DNA from: Bog-473 sp963744225 | GTDB lineage: Bacteria; Actinomycetota; Acidimicrobiia; Acidimicrobiales; RAAP-2 | Direction: 5' to 3' | Length of the DNA: 64,000 nt | Assembly (NCBI GenBank): GCA_963744225.1 | Contig: CAVUSV010000004.1 | Coordinates: 992,001-1,056,000 of the forward strand | The notes under the pieces: generated by a model | What the model saw: the letters and a program-made list of their open reading frames with translations, nothing else | The model's database searches: none | What the model was told of the DNA's origin: nothing | Translations under genes and position numbers: made by a program | Shown here: in pieces, positions 57,719 to 64,000 of the stretch | How the letters are laid out: each line of letters opens with the position of its first letter | How positions within the stretch are numbered: position 1 is the first letter of the stretch

Positions 57719-58189
57719 ATGGAATTGTGGGAGCTCTCCGCCCGCGAGGCCTGCCGGGACACGCTGGCCCAGTACACCCATAGCGGGGACCGGTACCTGC
57801 TCGAGGACTTTGCCGCGGCCTTCTGCGAAGACGGCATCCTCGAGATCCGCGGCGCCGCCCCGTTGCAGGGTCGTTCCGCCATCATGGCCCGGTTCGGCGG
57901 GACAACCGAGGCAGAGCGGGTCCGACACGAGGTGAGCTCGGGGGCCAGCGGACGTCAGCGCCGCGTCGTCCGCCACAACGTGACGAATGTCAGGTTCGAG
58001 GCCGTGTCGCCCACCGAGGCCACGGTCGCCAGCTACTTCACCGTCTTCACCGAGATCGGCCTCGACCACATGGGCCGCTATCGCGACCGTTTGGTGCCCG
58101 TGGGCGAGCGGTGGCTCATCGCCCACCGCTTCGTGTCGACCGACTGGCGCGCCCCCAACACCACGTTCGGAGGTTCGAAAACGGACTAG
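57719..58189 (+). CDS. NTF2-like / SnoaL-type protein
   Basis: A 156-residue single-domain protein of the cone-shaped alpha+beta barrel (NTF2-like, SnoaL) fold. Helix 1 (SAREACRDTLAQYTHSGDRYLLEDFAAAF; core DTLAQYTHSGDRY), strand segment EDGILEIRGAAPLQGRSAIM, a HNVTNVRFEAVSPTEATVASYF strand pair, and the final RWLIAHRFVSTDWRAPNTTF strand match aromatic-dioxygenase or ketosteroid-isomerase-like members. An Asp/His pair that could be catalytic is not certain. It follows a crotonase gene in the same operon, so it may assist isomerisation or dehydration of the same CoA substrate. The ATG at 57719 gives the best N-terminus. Confidence 0.85.
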   Translation: MELWELSAREACRDTLAQYTHSGDRYLLEDFAAAFCEDGILEIRGAAPLQGRSAIMARFGGTTEAERVRHEVSSGASGRQRRVVRHNVTNVRFEAVSPTEATVASYFTVFTEIGLDHMGRYRDRLVPVGERWLIAHRFVSTDWRAPNTTFGGSKTD

Positions 58190-58216
58190 GGCCGCCGTCG
58201 CCGTCGCCGTACCCGT

Positions 58217-60374
58217 TCAGTCGATGAGCGGGTCCCGCGGCAGGCCCAGGATCCGCTCGCCGATCTGGTTGCGCTTGATCTCCGACGTGCCGCCCGCGAT
58301 CGACATCGCTCGATGCAGCAGCACCATCATCGCCGTCATCGTCCCGGCACCCTCCGCATAGGCCGTCTCCGGCCCACCCAGCGCAGCCATGATGGCCGCC
58401 GCGTCGTGCCCGATCTCAGAGAGCACCAGTTTGGTGACGTTGCCCTCGGGCCCGGGCCCGCTCCCCTCGACGGCCCGGTGGGCGCTGCGCATGTTGAGCA
58501 GGGCCATCGCCTCGCTGCGGGCGATGTACCGGCCACCGCGCCCGGCGCCTCCGGCCAGGCGCTCGGGATGGGCGTCGAACGGCCCGATGACCAGGTCGGC
58601 CGGCATGGTCATGCCCCCCTGCCCGCCGCCGATGGACACGCTCTCGTTGCCCAGCGTCGCCCGGGCCACGGTCCAGCCGCCGTTGACCGGCCCCACCACG
58701 TCGTCGTCGGGCACGAACACGTCGTTGAAGAAGACCTCGTTGAACTCCGACTGGCCGGTGATCATCTTCAGAGGGCGCACTTCGACGCCCTCGGCGTGCA
58801 TGTCGATGACCACTGTGGTGATGCCCTGGTGCTTGGGAGCCTCGGGGTCGGTCCGGATGGTGGCGAGGCCGAAGCTGGCGTGGTGGGCGCCGCTCGTCCA
58901 CACCTTCTGGCCGTTCACGAGCCAGCCGCCGTCGACGCGCATGCCCCTGGTCTTGACCCCGGCGGCGTCGCTCCCGGCGTCGGGCTCGCTGAAGAGCTGA
59001 CACCAGACGACGTCCTGACGCAGGGCGGGCATCACCCAGCGGGCCACCTGGTCCGGCGTCGCGTGCTGAATCAGCGTGAGGATCACCCAGCCCGTGATGG
59101 CGTACATGGGACGGGTGATCCCGGCCGCGCCGAACTCCTGCTCGATCACCAGCTGCTCCACCGCACCCGCGTCGCGCCCCCACGGCTTGGGCCAGTGCGG
59201 CATGACGTACCCGGTCTCGATCATCGCGTCGCGCTGCGCCGCCGCGTCGAGGCCCGTCATCCGCGACGCGAAGGCCCGCACCTCGTCACGCATGGGCTCG
59301 GCCTCGGGCGGCAGGTCGATCGTGCGAACCCGCCGCACGCCCCGCCGGACGAGGTCGGTGACGTCGCGGGCAGCGCCCTCGGCGTCGACGATTGCCTCCA
59401 GGGCCGTCGCCCGGCGGAGATACAGATGAGCGTCGTGCTCCCAGGTAAAGCCGATGCCGCCGTGCACCTGGATGTTCAGTTGCGCGCACTCGTCGCCCGC
59501 CGCCAACGCGAGCGTGGCCGCCACGCCCGCCGCCAACGTGAGTTGGTCGCCGCCCTCCGTCGGCCGCCCGGGCGGCGTCCCACACGGCCGCGGTGGCCAG
59601 CTCGGACGCCACGAGCATGTTGGCGCAGTGGTGCTTGACGGCCTGGAACATGGCGATGGGCCGGCCGAACTGCACGCGCACCTTGGCATACGCAGCGGCT
59701 TGCTCGGTGCACTCGGTGGCGACGCCGGTCGCCTCGGCCGCCACCACGAGGCGCGCCAGGTCGGCGAGCACCCGCCGGCCGCCGGGGATCACCTCGACGG
59801 GCGCACCGTCGAGCGTCACCCGGGCCGAGCGCCGCGTCGGATCCAGATTGGCCGGCACCTCGACCGTCACCCCGCCCGCGGCCACGTCGACCACGACGGC
59901 GTCCTCGCCCGCGGGCAGCACGACCACATGGGCGAGGCCACCGCCCAGCACCGCCGGAGCCGTCCCGGCGGCCGTCCCGTCGCGCACCACGAGATTGGAC
60001 GTGAGACCGACGCCGGCGAACACGGACCCGTCGGCCAACCCCGGCAGCAGACGCCCGGCCAGCTCCGCCGACCCGACCGCGTTGATGACCGCGCTGGCGA
60101 TCACCGTGGGCACGAAGGGCCCGGGCGCCACGGCGAGGCCGAGCTCCTCGACCACCACGACGAGCTCGGGCAGCCCGAACCCCGAGCCGCCATGCGCCTC
60201 GGGGAGGTGCAGGCCCAGCCAGCCCAGCGAGGCCAGGTCGTCCCAGAACGGGGGCAGGGTCTCGGTCTCGGCGTCGAGCAAGGCCCGGGCGGCCCCTCGG
60301 GATTCCCGCTTGGCGAGGAAATCCGAGGCGGTCTGCCCAAGGGCGCGGTGGTCCTCGGTGATCGGAATCGACAT
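58217..60374 (-). CDS. Two-domain fused acyl-CoA dehydrogenase (one frameshift)
   Basis: About 719 residues with two acyl-CoA dehydrogenase domains in one chain, as in FadE34/ChsE3-type actinobacterial enzymes that replace an alpha2beta2 heterotetramer. The N-domain opens IPITEDHRALGQTASDFL with GLHLPEAHGGSGFGLPELV, and near its end has VRVQFGRPIAMFQAVKHHCA, then HGGIGFTWEHDAHLYLRRA. A one-base indel near 59560 separates the two frames, and repair is straightforward. The second domain has QLFSEPDAGSDAAGVKT, WVSGAHHASFGLATIRTDP-like text, and the closing SIAGGTSEIKRNQIGERILGLPRDP (core GGTSEIKRNQIGERILGLPR). The substrate is unknown; side-chain CoA esters of steroids are one possibility. Confidence 0.88.
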
Positions 60375-60461
60375 GGCTAAATGGTCACCCTCTTGGTCAG
60401 ACTCGGCGTTCGCCGCCCCCCGCCAGCTGGCTGGAGGATACCGGGGTCGGACAGATCGCCG

Positions 60462-60827
60462 TCAGGCACCATCCCCGTCTCGTGGGGGCCGCTTCTTGGA
60501 CTGCACGTGCGCGGCTTCGGCCAACAGCTTGATCATGTCGAGTCGGCGATCCCATTCCTGGGCGACGTCGGACATCGCCCGGGACGCGTCATCGAGGCGC
60601 CCGGGCTCGACGCGGTACCGGACCTCGCGCCCAACCTTGTGGCGCCGGAGCAGTCCGGCCCCTTCGAGGACGACGAGATGCTTGGTCACGGCCTGTCGGG
60701 AGAAGGGGACCTGGCCGGCCAGCGAGCTCGCCGTCTCCTCTCCGTTGCGGACCAGAAGGTCCAAGAGCCGGCGTCGAGAGGGGTCGGCGATCGCCGACCA
60801 CAACTCGTCGTCGGGTTCGGTGCTCAT
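60462..60827 (-). CDS. ArsR-family regulator
   Basis: A 121-residue winged-helix regulator: ELWSAIADPSRRRLLDLLVRNGEETASSLAGQ (about residues 8-39; core IADPSRRRLLDLL), recognition helix SRQAVTKHLVVLEGAGLLRRHK (about 44-65), wing VGREVRYRVEPGRL, then a C-terminal helix. No metal-binding Cys cluster. It is the last gene of an operon with two SRPBCC proteins; its ATG overlaps the TGA of the preceding SRPBCC gene by 4 bp. It is likely the regulator of that operon through the two inverted operator copies at 61793-61841. The ATG at 60827 is preferred to a 21-residue-longer frame that is Arg/Pro-rich. Confidence 0.88.
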   Translation of the reverse strand: MSTEPDDELWSAIADPSRRRLLDLLVRNGEETASSLAGQVPFSRQAVTKHLVVLEGAGLLRRHKVGREVRYRVEPGRLDDASRAMSDVAQEWDRRLDMIKLLAEAAHVQSKKRPPRDGDGA

Positions 60828-61295
60828 CCCGTTGGCCGGTCCCGCCGCTCGACCAGCAGGGCGGCCAAGCGGCCGAGGAAGGTCGCCCAACCGGCGCGGT
60901 GCTCCTCGGCGTAACGGCCCTTGTCGTCATCGGGCCAGCCGAGGAACTCGAGGCCCCGTTCGACGACGCGGCAAGCGGGTCCGCTCGTCGCCCTCACTGC
61001 TGAGGGAGAACTCGACGAGCATCGAGTTGGCCGGGCCGGGCACCTCGTCTACGGGGTGGCTCCATCGGAACGAGAAGCGGACCGGTGGCTCGACCACTTC
61101 CACGACGAGCGGTGCGGTGACGGTTGCCCCACCTGGGTTGTCGAAGGCGAAGCTTCCCCGTCCACCTGGTGCGGCATCGAGCTCGGCCCGGTCGGCGAAC
61201 CATTGTGCGATCTGATCCGCTTCGGTGATCGTGTGCCACACGACCTCCACGGGCGCCTCGATCAGGACCTCCCGCTCAATCCGGTAGTCGGTCAT
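60824..61295 (-). CDS. SRPBCC (AHSA1-like) protein (one frameshift)
   Basis: A protein of about 156 residues. It reads MTDYRIEREVLIEAPVEVVWHTITEADQIAQWF-style in the first frame (core LIEAPVEVVWHTI), with GGRGSFAFDNPGG, LVVEVVEPPVRFSFRW and MLVEFSLSSEGDERTRL. Here an extra C near 60973 breaks the frame. Repair continues VVERGLEFLGWPDDDKGRYAEEHRAGW (core GLEFLGWPDDD) and FLGRLAALL to a TGA at 60824, which overlaps the ArsR start as ATGA. Both halves belong to the AHSA1 fold. It is the middle gene of the SRPBCC-SRPBCC-ArsR operon. The ligand is unknown. Confidence 0.82.
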
Positions 61296-61301
61296 GGTGG
61301 C

Positions 61302-61748
61302 TCAGCCCCAGCTGTCGATGGGCTTGTCGTCGGGCCACGGCGTCGCCTTGCCGTCTTCGAGCCCGGACTTCAAGCCGAGCAGGAAGTAGGCCCACTTGGT
61401 GCTGCAGTGGCCCATGAACTCGACGGGCTCGCGCCAGTCGGCGTGGGAGAACAGCACGACGGTCTCGTCGCCGTTCTCCTTCAGCTCGTACGAGATGGTC
61501 GTGTTCTTCCACTCGTCGGGTCCCTCGACGCAACGCCATTGGACGCGGCTCTGTGGGCTGAGTTCGGTCACCTCCATCACCGCCGCGGCGTCTGGTCCGC
61601 CGAAGCGGAACTCGAGACTGCCGCCGGGCTGGGACTGACCGGTCACGTCGCGGGTCCACCATTTGGCCAGGCCGTCTCTGGTGGCGACGGCGTCGTAGAC
61701 CTCGCCGATAGGTGCGTTGATCCCCACTCTGTGTCGGATGTCGGGCAT
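61302..61748 (-). CDS. SRPBCC-family protein, first gene of an ArsR operon
   Basis: A 148-residue SRPBCC protein: the opening strand/helix IRHRVGINAPIGEVYDAVATRDGLAKWW (core NAPIGEVYDAVATRDGLA), a GGSLEFRFGGPDAAAVMEV strand pair, WRCVEGPDEWKNTTISYEL, the DETVVLFSHADWREPVEFM strand, and the final helix HCSTKWAYFLLGLKSGLE. GGAGATG lies upstream of the ATG at 61748 with good spacing. It leads an operon with a second SRPBCC gene (6 bp away) and an ArsR-type repressor. Two operator-like sites lie 45-93 bp before its start. No enzyme residue can be proposed; the family binds lipophilic ligands. Confidence 0.87.
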   Translation of the reverse strand: MPDIRHRVGINAPIGEVYDAVATRDGLAKWWTRDVTGQSQPGGSLEFRFGGPDAAAVMEVTELSPQSRVQWRCVEGPDEWKNTTISYELKENGDETVVLFSHADWREPVEFMGHCSTKWAYFLLGLKSGLEDGKATPWPDDKPIDSWG

Positions 61749-61792
61749 GACCTCATCTCCTTCTGACCGCAGTCGATCCGGTTTGATCGATC

Positions 61793-61841
61793 TGCAACCA
61801 AAGGTAGCACGTTCCGGACCCAAACGCAACCTTTAGTTGCA
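61793..61841. promoter_or_regulatory. Two inverted 16-bp operator-like copies
   Basis: TGCAACCAAAGGTAGC at 61793-61808 and TGCAACTAAAGGTTGC, read on the other strand, at 61826-61841 match at 14 of 16 bases. Each copy is itself a near-dyad (GCAAC, five bases, GTTGC or GTAGC). The pair lies 45-93 bp upstream of the first SRPBCC gene, an expected place for an ArsR repressor whose gene is third in that operon. The same type of sequence was not seen elsewhere. Confidence 0.65.
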
Positions 61842-61938
61842 CATACCCGGACACAGTCGAGCCGTCGCCCCGTTCCGAATGACAAAACCCCGACAAATCT
61901 TCGGTCGTCGAGTCCACGCCCCGCCGGGTGCGGTACCG

Positions 61939-62841
61939 CTAGCGCCCCGCTCGATGCTCCCACGAGGCCCGTCGCAGCTCCTCCATGTTGCGAGGGTCGC
62001 GCCCCTCCTTCGCCGCCAACTCGACCTCGGCCCGCATGACCTCGTCGACGACGTCGGACATCGACCCTGGCAGGAGAAGGTGCTCCTGGTAGACGGTCGC
62101 CCCGAGGACGCCGTGGCGGTCCCGGAGCGAGCCCTCGTACGCGCCCCGCGAGCTGTGGGCCTTCACCGGTCGCAGGTCGACCAGCACCCAGTCGTCGGCC
62201 CGGATGTCCTGCTGGAACCACATGGAGTGGTCGATGGACGGACCGCCCCGGCCCACGATCGACTTGGCCTGCTGGCCGAAGCCCGTCCCGAGGTCGGACA
62301 GGTAGGTCAGGCCGGCCCGGTGTACGAGCAGGTCGTCACCCAGCGACGCGGCGGAGCGCACCCAGACGCAGTCGGTGAAGACGCCCTTCAAGAAGTCGGT
62401 CGGCGTGACCTCGCGCACCTCTAACAACGGGTTCCACCCTCCCCGGGGCGTGTCCTCGGGTTCGGGCGCCGTGCGCCGAGGGGCGTCGTCGAAATCGCCC
62501 CCGTCGCGCTCGATATGAAACGACGTGATCATGGAGAAGATGACCTCGCCGTCCTGGACGGCCACGACGTGGCGGGCCGAGAACGAGCGCCCGTCCCGGT
62601 CCCGGTCGACCTCGAGGATGACCGGGAGGTCGCTGCGTCCCGACCGCAGGAAGTAGCCGTGCAGGGAGTGGGGGAGCCGGTCCGGCTCGACCGTGGCCGC
62701 CGCGGCCAGCAGGCACTGCGCCGCCACCTGGCCCCCGTACAAGGTCTGGCGCGGCCCGTAGTTGGCGTTGCGCCCGCGGAAGAGGTCGCGGTCGACCCGC
62801 TCGAGCGTGAGCAGGGAGGCCAGGTCCTCGGCGAGCTCCAT
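61939..62841 (-). CDS. tesB: Acyl-CoA thioesterase II (TesB-like)
   Basis: A 300-residue double-hotdog thioesterase that hydrolyses acyl-CoA to free acid and CoA. The first hotdog has LFRGRNANYGPRQTLYGGQVAAQCLLAA (about residues 20-47; core TLYGGQVAAQ), LPHSLHGYFLRSGRSDLPV and EVDRDRDGRSFSARHVVAVQ. The second has LTYLSDLGTGFGQQ, SIDHSMWFQQDIRADDWVLV (catalytic Asp region), SSRGAYEGSLRDRHGVLGATVYQEHLL. Length fits TesB. I start it at the ATG at 62841; upstream codons are Arg/Gly-rich and not TesB-like. It follows the alpha/beta hydrolase gene by 5 bp and probably shares its transcript. A role in fatty acyl-CoA turnover is the family norm. Confidence 0.92.
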   Translation of the reverse strand: MELAEDLASLLTLERVDRDLFRGRNANYGPRQTLYGGQVAAQCLLAAAATVEPDRLPHSLHGYFLRSGRSDLPVILEVDRDRDGRSFSARHVVAVQDGEVIFSMITSFHIERDGGDFDDAPRRTAPEPEDTPRGGWNPLLEVREVTPTDFLKGVFTDCVWVRSAASLGDDLLVHRAGLTYLSDLGTGFGQQAKSIVGRGGPSIDHSMWFQQDIRADDWVLVDLRPVKAHSSRGAYEGSLRDRHGVLGATVYQEHLLLPGSMSDVVDEVMRAEVELAAKEGRDPRNMEELRRASWEHRAGR

Positions 62842-62846
62842 GTCCG

Positions 62847-63866
62847 TCAGCCGCCGCCCCGCCGGGCCGCCCGCACCCAGTCCACCCACGTCTCGATACG
62901 CCGCCACATCAGCTCCCGCGTCCCCCCGAAGTTGTGCATATGCCCCATTCTCGGACAGATGAACAGGTCCACGCTGCCGCGCCGACACGTACGCCCGGGG
63001 CTCGCCCCGCGGTCGACCAGCACGTCACGCTCGCCGAGCGCCACCAGCACCGGGGAGCGGATGGCCGCCGCCTCCGGCGCCACGCCACCCGGGGTGACGC
63101 ACCACAGGGCGACCGTCATCGGGACGGTGGCCGAGCCCCACGGCGGCACGTCCCCGTGGCGGGCCGGGAAGTCGTCGAGGTCCCGCCGCACCAGCTCGGG
63201 ATCGATGTCGTCGTAGTGGAAGCCCCAGGCCATGGCCGCCATGTCCGGGACGTCCGCCGGGTCGAGCTCGGCCAGCGCCGGCCCGTTGGTGACGACGCCG
63301 TCGGAGGGCATCGTGTCGCGGGGCATCCACGGCATGGCGAGCGGCGGCGATCCGGGCGCCGTCGGCGGGTGCGTGTGCACCGCGCTGTAGCCCAGCACCC
63401 CGATGCCGTCGTAGCAGTGGTACCGGCCCTGCTGGACCACTGTCAGGGCGCCGCCCATCGACTGCCCGATCCCGATCGTCACGGGGTGCTCGACGCTCGG
63501 GAGCCCGTCGATCAGGGTGCCGGCCGCCAGCTTCTGCAACACATCGGCCTCGGCGGCCTGACTCGCCGCCACGACCGGGGTGTAGCTCAGCCGCTCCGAG
63601 TCGTGCAGGGAGCTGTCGCCCACGCCGAGATGGTCGAGCGAGACGAAGATCCAGCCGCGCTCGGCGTGCCACGCGGCCTGGGCGCCCGAGGCCGGTCCCG
63701 GCAGATCCTCGGTGTAGTAGCCGCGCCCGTACCCGCCGCCGGGCTTCCCGAAGCAGACGACCGGGTCGATCCCGAGGGCGTCGGGGACGGTGACGGTGAG
63801 TGCGATGTGTGCGGGCTCACCGAGGCCCGCCGCCTCCGTGACGTCGACCTGAAGCTGCACATCCAT
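62847..63866 (-). CDS. Alpha/beta hydrolase
   Basis: A 339-residue hydrolase. The nucleophile elbow GxSxG is intact in TIGIGQSMGGALTVVQQ (about residues 132-148). The oxyanion region is CFGKPGGGYGRGYYTEDL (about 38-55). The general acid is probably in VALGERDVLVDRG (about 272-284) and the late His in RMGHMHNFGG. A large cap lies between the strand after GQSMGG and the acid. It reads as an esterase or lactonase of the carboxylesterase/cocE-like kind. The GTG at 63875 gives nine extra bases; I use the ATG at 63866. It precedes tesB by 5 bp and follows the SDR gene on the minus strand, consistent with an acyl-ester catabolic operon. Confidence 0.88.
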   Translation of the reverse strand: MDVQLQVDVTEAAGLGEPAHIALTVTVPDALGIDPVVCFGKPGGGYGRGYYTEDLPGPASGAQAAWHAERGWIFVSLDHLGVGDSSLHDSERLSYTPVVAASQAAEADVLQKLAAGTLIDGLPSVEHPVTIGIGQSMGGALTVVQQGRYHCYDGIGVLGYSAVHTHPPTAPGSPPLAMPWMPRDTMPSDGVVTNGPALAELDPADVPDMAAMAWGFHYDDIDPELVRRDLDDFPARHGDVPPWGSATVPMTVALWCVTPGGVAPEAAAIRSPVLVALGERDVLVDRGASPGRTCRRGSVDLFICPRMGHMHNFGGTRELMWRRIETWVDWVRAARRGGG

Positions 63867-63899
63867 CGATGGCACCGCGCCGTTTTCTACGGGCGATCG

Positions 63900-64000
63900 T
63901 TACTTGGGCGCGAAGCGTTGCCCGGCGTCCAGTCGGATGCAGGAGCCGTTCAGCATCGGGTTCTCGACGATGGCCACGGCGAGCTTGGCGTACTCCTCGG
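63900..64000 (-). CDS. C-terminal end of a short-chain dehydrogenase/reductase (partial)
   Basis: Only the last 33 codons are inside the window, ending in TAA at 63900. The translation EEYAKLAVAIVENPMLNGSC followed by IRLDAGQRFAPK is the typical SDR C-terminus, with the NG-x-x-I-R-L-D-A-G signature of 17beta-HSD type 10 and 3-hydroxyacyl-CoA dehydrogenase-like members. It lies 33 bp before the alpha/beta hydrolase gene on the same strand, so it probably heads an acyl-CoA catabolic operon. The gene runs off the right edge of the window. Confidence 0.85.
   Translation of the reverse strand, partial: EEYAKLAVAIVENPMLNGSCIRLDAGQRFAPK

Overview
The window is high-GC DNA from an actinobacterium. 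The evidence is a SenX3/RegX3-type two-component pair, a mycothiol-type maleylpyruvate isomerase-fold protein, an SCO6745-family protein, the actinobacterial T4SS families DUF6112 and SCO6880, a close EthA-like Baeyer-Villiger monooxygenase, GTGA/ATGA start-stop overlaps, and many mycobacteria-like crotonases and acyl-CoA enzymes. A deep lineage such as Acidimicrobiia is possible, but the sequence alone does not settle it. It reads as ordinary chromosome with tRNA-Phe, tRNA-Asp, tRNA-Glu, serS and the haem A genes. No phage, insertion sequence, CRISPR array or relaxase was seen.

Layout. 0-4 kb: an MFS exporter and a DUF6325 / SHOCT / PLDc_N-SHOCT trio. 4-10 kb: an ArsR-SRPBCC-SRPBCC operon with a likely leaderless promoter, a nucleotide cyclase fused to a hydrolase fold without its serine, and an orphan FtsX-type permease bracketed by two 33-bp direct repeats beside tRNA-Phe and tRNA-Asp. 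10-22 kb: a crotonase/TetR divergon with a near-perfect 26-bp palindrome, an EthA-like monooxygenase divergent from an MFS-MerR operon, a FUSC membrane protein and a secreted GH5 glycosidase. 22-28 kb: the haem A locus (ctaA divergent from ctaB), a TlpA-like thioredoxin, an ABC exporter pair and serS. Conserved genes here carry many one-base frameshifts that can be repaired by eye, so the stretch looks error-rich rather than decayed.

28-44 kb: a metal-hydrolase pair, RegX3/SenX3, then T4SS-like genes in two blocks. DUF6112, a TrbL/VirB6-like protein and SCO6880 lie at 32.8-36.0 kb; VirB4-like and VirD4-like ATPases lie at 40.7-43.5 kb. Between them sit a NUDIX hydrolase, a YoaK-like protein and a probable quinone/isoprenoid set (GGR-family reductase, UbiE-like methyltransferase, UbiA-like protein). 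This split, relaxase-less locus is the most interesting system in the window.

43-64 kb: an ECF42-type sigma factor with its DGPF partner, then lipid and aromatic acyl-CoA catabolism: aldehyde dehydrogenase, CaiB/BaiF CoA-transferase, four crotonases, two MBL/DUF2889 proteins, a KimA-like permease, a two-domain acyl-CoA dehydrogenase, a second ArsR/SRPBCC operon with paired operators, a TesB thioesterase, an alpha/beta hydrolase and the end of an SDR. Single frameshifts also break the senX3-like, aldehyde dehydrogenase, crotonase, acyl-CoA dehydrogenase and SRPBCC genes. All family names were assigned by reading the translations; no database search was run.
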